Assembly (NCBI GenBank): GCA_903824965.1
Contig: CAIJYR010000052.1
Location: 1-55,103, forward strand
Source: an uncultured Thiotrichales bacterium
GTDB lineage: Bacteria > Pseudomonadota > Gammaproteobacteria > CAIRSR01
Reading direction: 5' to 3'
DNA length: 55,103 bases
Below the pieces are notes generated by a model. That model saw only the letters and a program-made list of their open reading frames with translations. It searched no databases and was not told where the DNA came from. Both the position numbers and the translations under genes were made by a program. This document shows positions 53,941 to 55,103 of this stretch, piece after piece (position 1 is the stretch's first letter; each line of letters starts with the position of its first letter).

Positions 53941-54726
53941 ATGAATACGATACGTACTGCTGCGGTGGCTGGGCTGTTTTATCCCGCTGATCCTGGCGAA
54001 CTGCGTGCCCTGGTGACGGATCTGTTGCGCCAGGCAAAACCCGCCGGAGAGATTCCCAAAGCTCTGATAGCACCCAATGCGGGTTACGTGTACTCCGGCC
54101 CGATTGCTGCGACGGGCTACGCGACTGTGGCCCCCGCACGGGAGACGATCAAGCGTGTCGTCCTGTTGGGGCCAGCCCATCGGGTAGGTTTTGCGGGGTT
54201 GGCGCTGTCGAGTGCCGCTTTTTTTGCAACGCCGCTTGGCAAAGTGACCGTAGACCCCTCGGCCCGTCAGGAACTCGCGGATTTTTCCAAAGTGGTGGTT
54301 TTGGATCAAGCCCACGCCCTGGAGCACAGCCTAGAGGTTCACCTGCCCTTTTTGCAAGTGCTTTTGGAGGCGTTTACCCTTGTGCCGTTGGTGGTGGGGG
54401 ACGTTGCCTATGAAACCGTTGCGGAGGTGATTGAGCGGCTGTGGGGTGGCCCAGAAACGCTCGTTGTGATCAGTTCCGATCTGAGCCATTACCAGGACTA
54501 CGATACCGCCCGCCGACTCGATGCCGCAACGTCGCAGGCCATCGAAGCCTTATCCCCCACAAGCATTCATCACGATCATGCTTGTGGGCGTACCCCCATC
54601 AATGGACTGTTGACGGTAGCACGTCGGAGGGGAATGTCTGCGCGAACCCTGGATCTACGCAACTCAGGAGATACCGCCGGAACCCGCGACCGCGTAGTGG
54701 GCTATGGAACGTATGCTTTTTTATGA
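53941..54726 (+). CDS. amrB: MEMO1-family protein (AmmeMemoRadiSam system protein B)
   Basis: 'RTAAVAGLFYPADPGELRALVTDLL', 'KALIAPNAGYVYSGPIAATGYA', 'LLGPAHRVGFAGLALS', 'VVISSDLSHYQDYDTARRLD'. Confidence 0.95.
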   Translation: MNTIRTAAVAGLFYPADPGELRALVTDLLRQAKPAGEIPKALIAPNAGYVYSGPIAATGYATVAPARETIKRVVLLGPAHRVGFAGLALSSAAFFATPLGKVTVDPSARQELADFSKVVVLDQAHALEHSLEVHLPFLQVLLEAFTLVPLVVGDVAYETVAEVIERLWGGPETLVVISSDLSHYQDYDTARRLDAATSQAIEALSPTSIHHDHACGRTPINGLLTVARRRGMSARTLDLRNSGDTAGTRDRVVGYGTYAFL

Positions 54727-54831
54727 GTATCGCCCTTTCTTCCAGGAGAATGTGCAAGAAATTAATGACACACAACAAGAAACTGCGCACCTCTTTTTTG
54801 ATCCAAATTCAAACTAACGTACCCAAACGAC

Positions 54832-54960
54832 TTATGAAGCATCCTCCTTCTTAACCCGTTCTCGCACGATCCGAATACCCTCGAATGGTTTTAAATTGCC
54901 ATTCAAACGCTCACGCACAATATGGAGTTCTATGATTCTGTCGTGCGACTCTGATTTCAT
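54832..54960 (-). CDS. small ORF (42 aa), possibly a remnant
   Basis: MKSESHDRIIELHIVRERLNGNLKPFEGIRIVRERVKKEDAS; GAGAG upstream of ATG; no family recognised. Confidence 0.3.
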   Translation of the reverse strand: MKSESHDRIIELHIVRERLNGNLKPFEGIRIVRERVKKEDAS

Positions 54961-55024
54961 TTTCTCTCGAGGAGCACATGGAGCGAAGCGTAGTGCGACG
55001 AGCCCCGCGTAGCCGTGAGGGCCG

Positions 55025-55073
55025 TACGTTTTGTCGATGTCCGCAGCCGTATCGCGGGCTGAGACAAAACGTA
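55025..55073. repeat. long stem-loop TACGTTTTGTC...GACAAAACGTA with inner CAGCC/GGCTG
   Basis: 11-bp perfect inverted repeat (55025-55035/55063-55073) with a nested 5-bp stem. Confidence 0.7.
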
Positions 55074-55103
55074 AGGCAACCGAGCACGGCGTAAAGCCAT
55101 TTG

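Noticed and set aside
52807-54327. Long N-terminal extension of the radical SAM ORF to 54327
   Set aside because: The extension is antisense to the convincing MEMO gene (start 53941) and lacks recognisable protein character; a GTG near 53874 is more plausible.
1-55103. CRISPR array
   Set aside because: No regularly spaced repeats of 20-40 bp were noticed; tandem repeats found are short and contiguous.
342-55103. attR copy of the tRNA-Leu 3' end defining an intact island within the window
   Set aside because: Only short partial matches (e.g. tcgggcacct near 12210) were noticed by eye; no convincing 20-bp+ repeat.

Overview
The window looks like a chromosomal segment of a sulfur-oxidising, probably autotrophic proteobacterium. 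All calls come from reading the sequence and the supplied ORF translations; no database search was run. Left edge: a truncated transposase-like ORF and tRNA-Leu(TAA), with a decayed integrase/YafQ-like relic just downstream. Next come mshQ (DUF6701-like) head-to-head with an RNase T2 gene, then an AAA-ATPase + DUF4435/TOPRIM pair resembling the PARIS anti-phage system, ATGA-coupled to a NuoL/DabB-like membrane gene. Further right: cNMP-binding protein, AMMECR1, HemY-type protoporphyrinogen oxidase, CbbY-like phosphatase, YgfX-like protein, mshI and mshC-D-O-P pseudopilins, a three-gene alternative spermidine operon, and a two-protein type I PKS locus with odd architecture. These are followed by an AsmA protein, an orphan structured RNA (possibly HEARO/IscB omega-RNA-like) just upstream of a 7-repeat beta-propeller gene, and topoisomerase III with a basic repeat tail. 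The right third has flavocytochrome c (fccAB), SQR, queA, a NuoM-like/DabA inorganic-carbon uptake pair, coaX, cysM, a GH17-like membrane protein and AmmeMemoRadiSam genes (radical SAM + MEMO). Most interesting: the PARIS-like pair coupled to a proton-channel-like gene, the orphan structured RNA, the ACP-poor PKS with a dead AT, a 5'UTR hairpin that could sequester the cNMP gene SD, and three functional sets (msh, DAB, AmmeMemoRadiSam) each split across the window.
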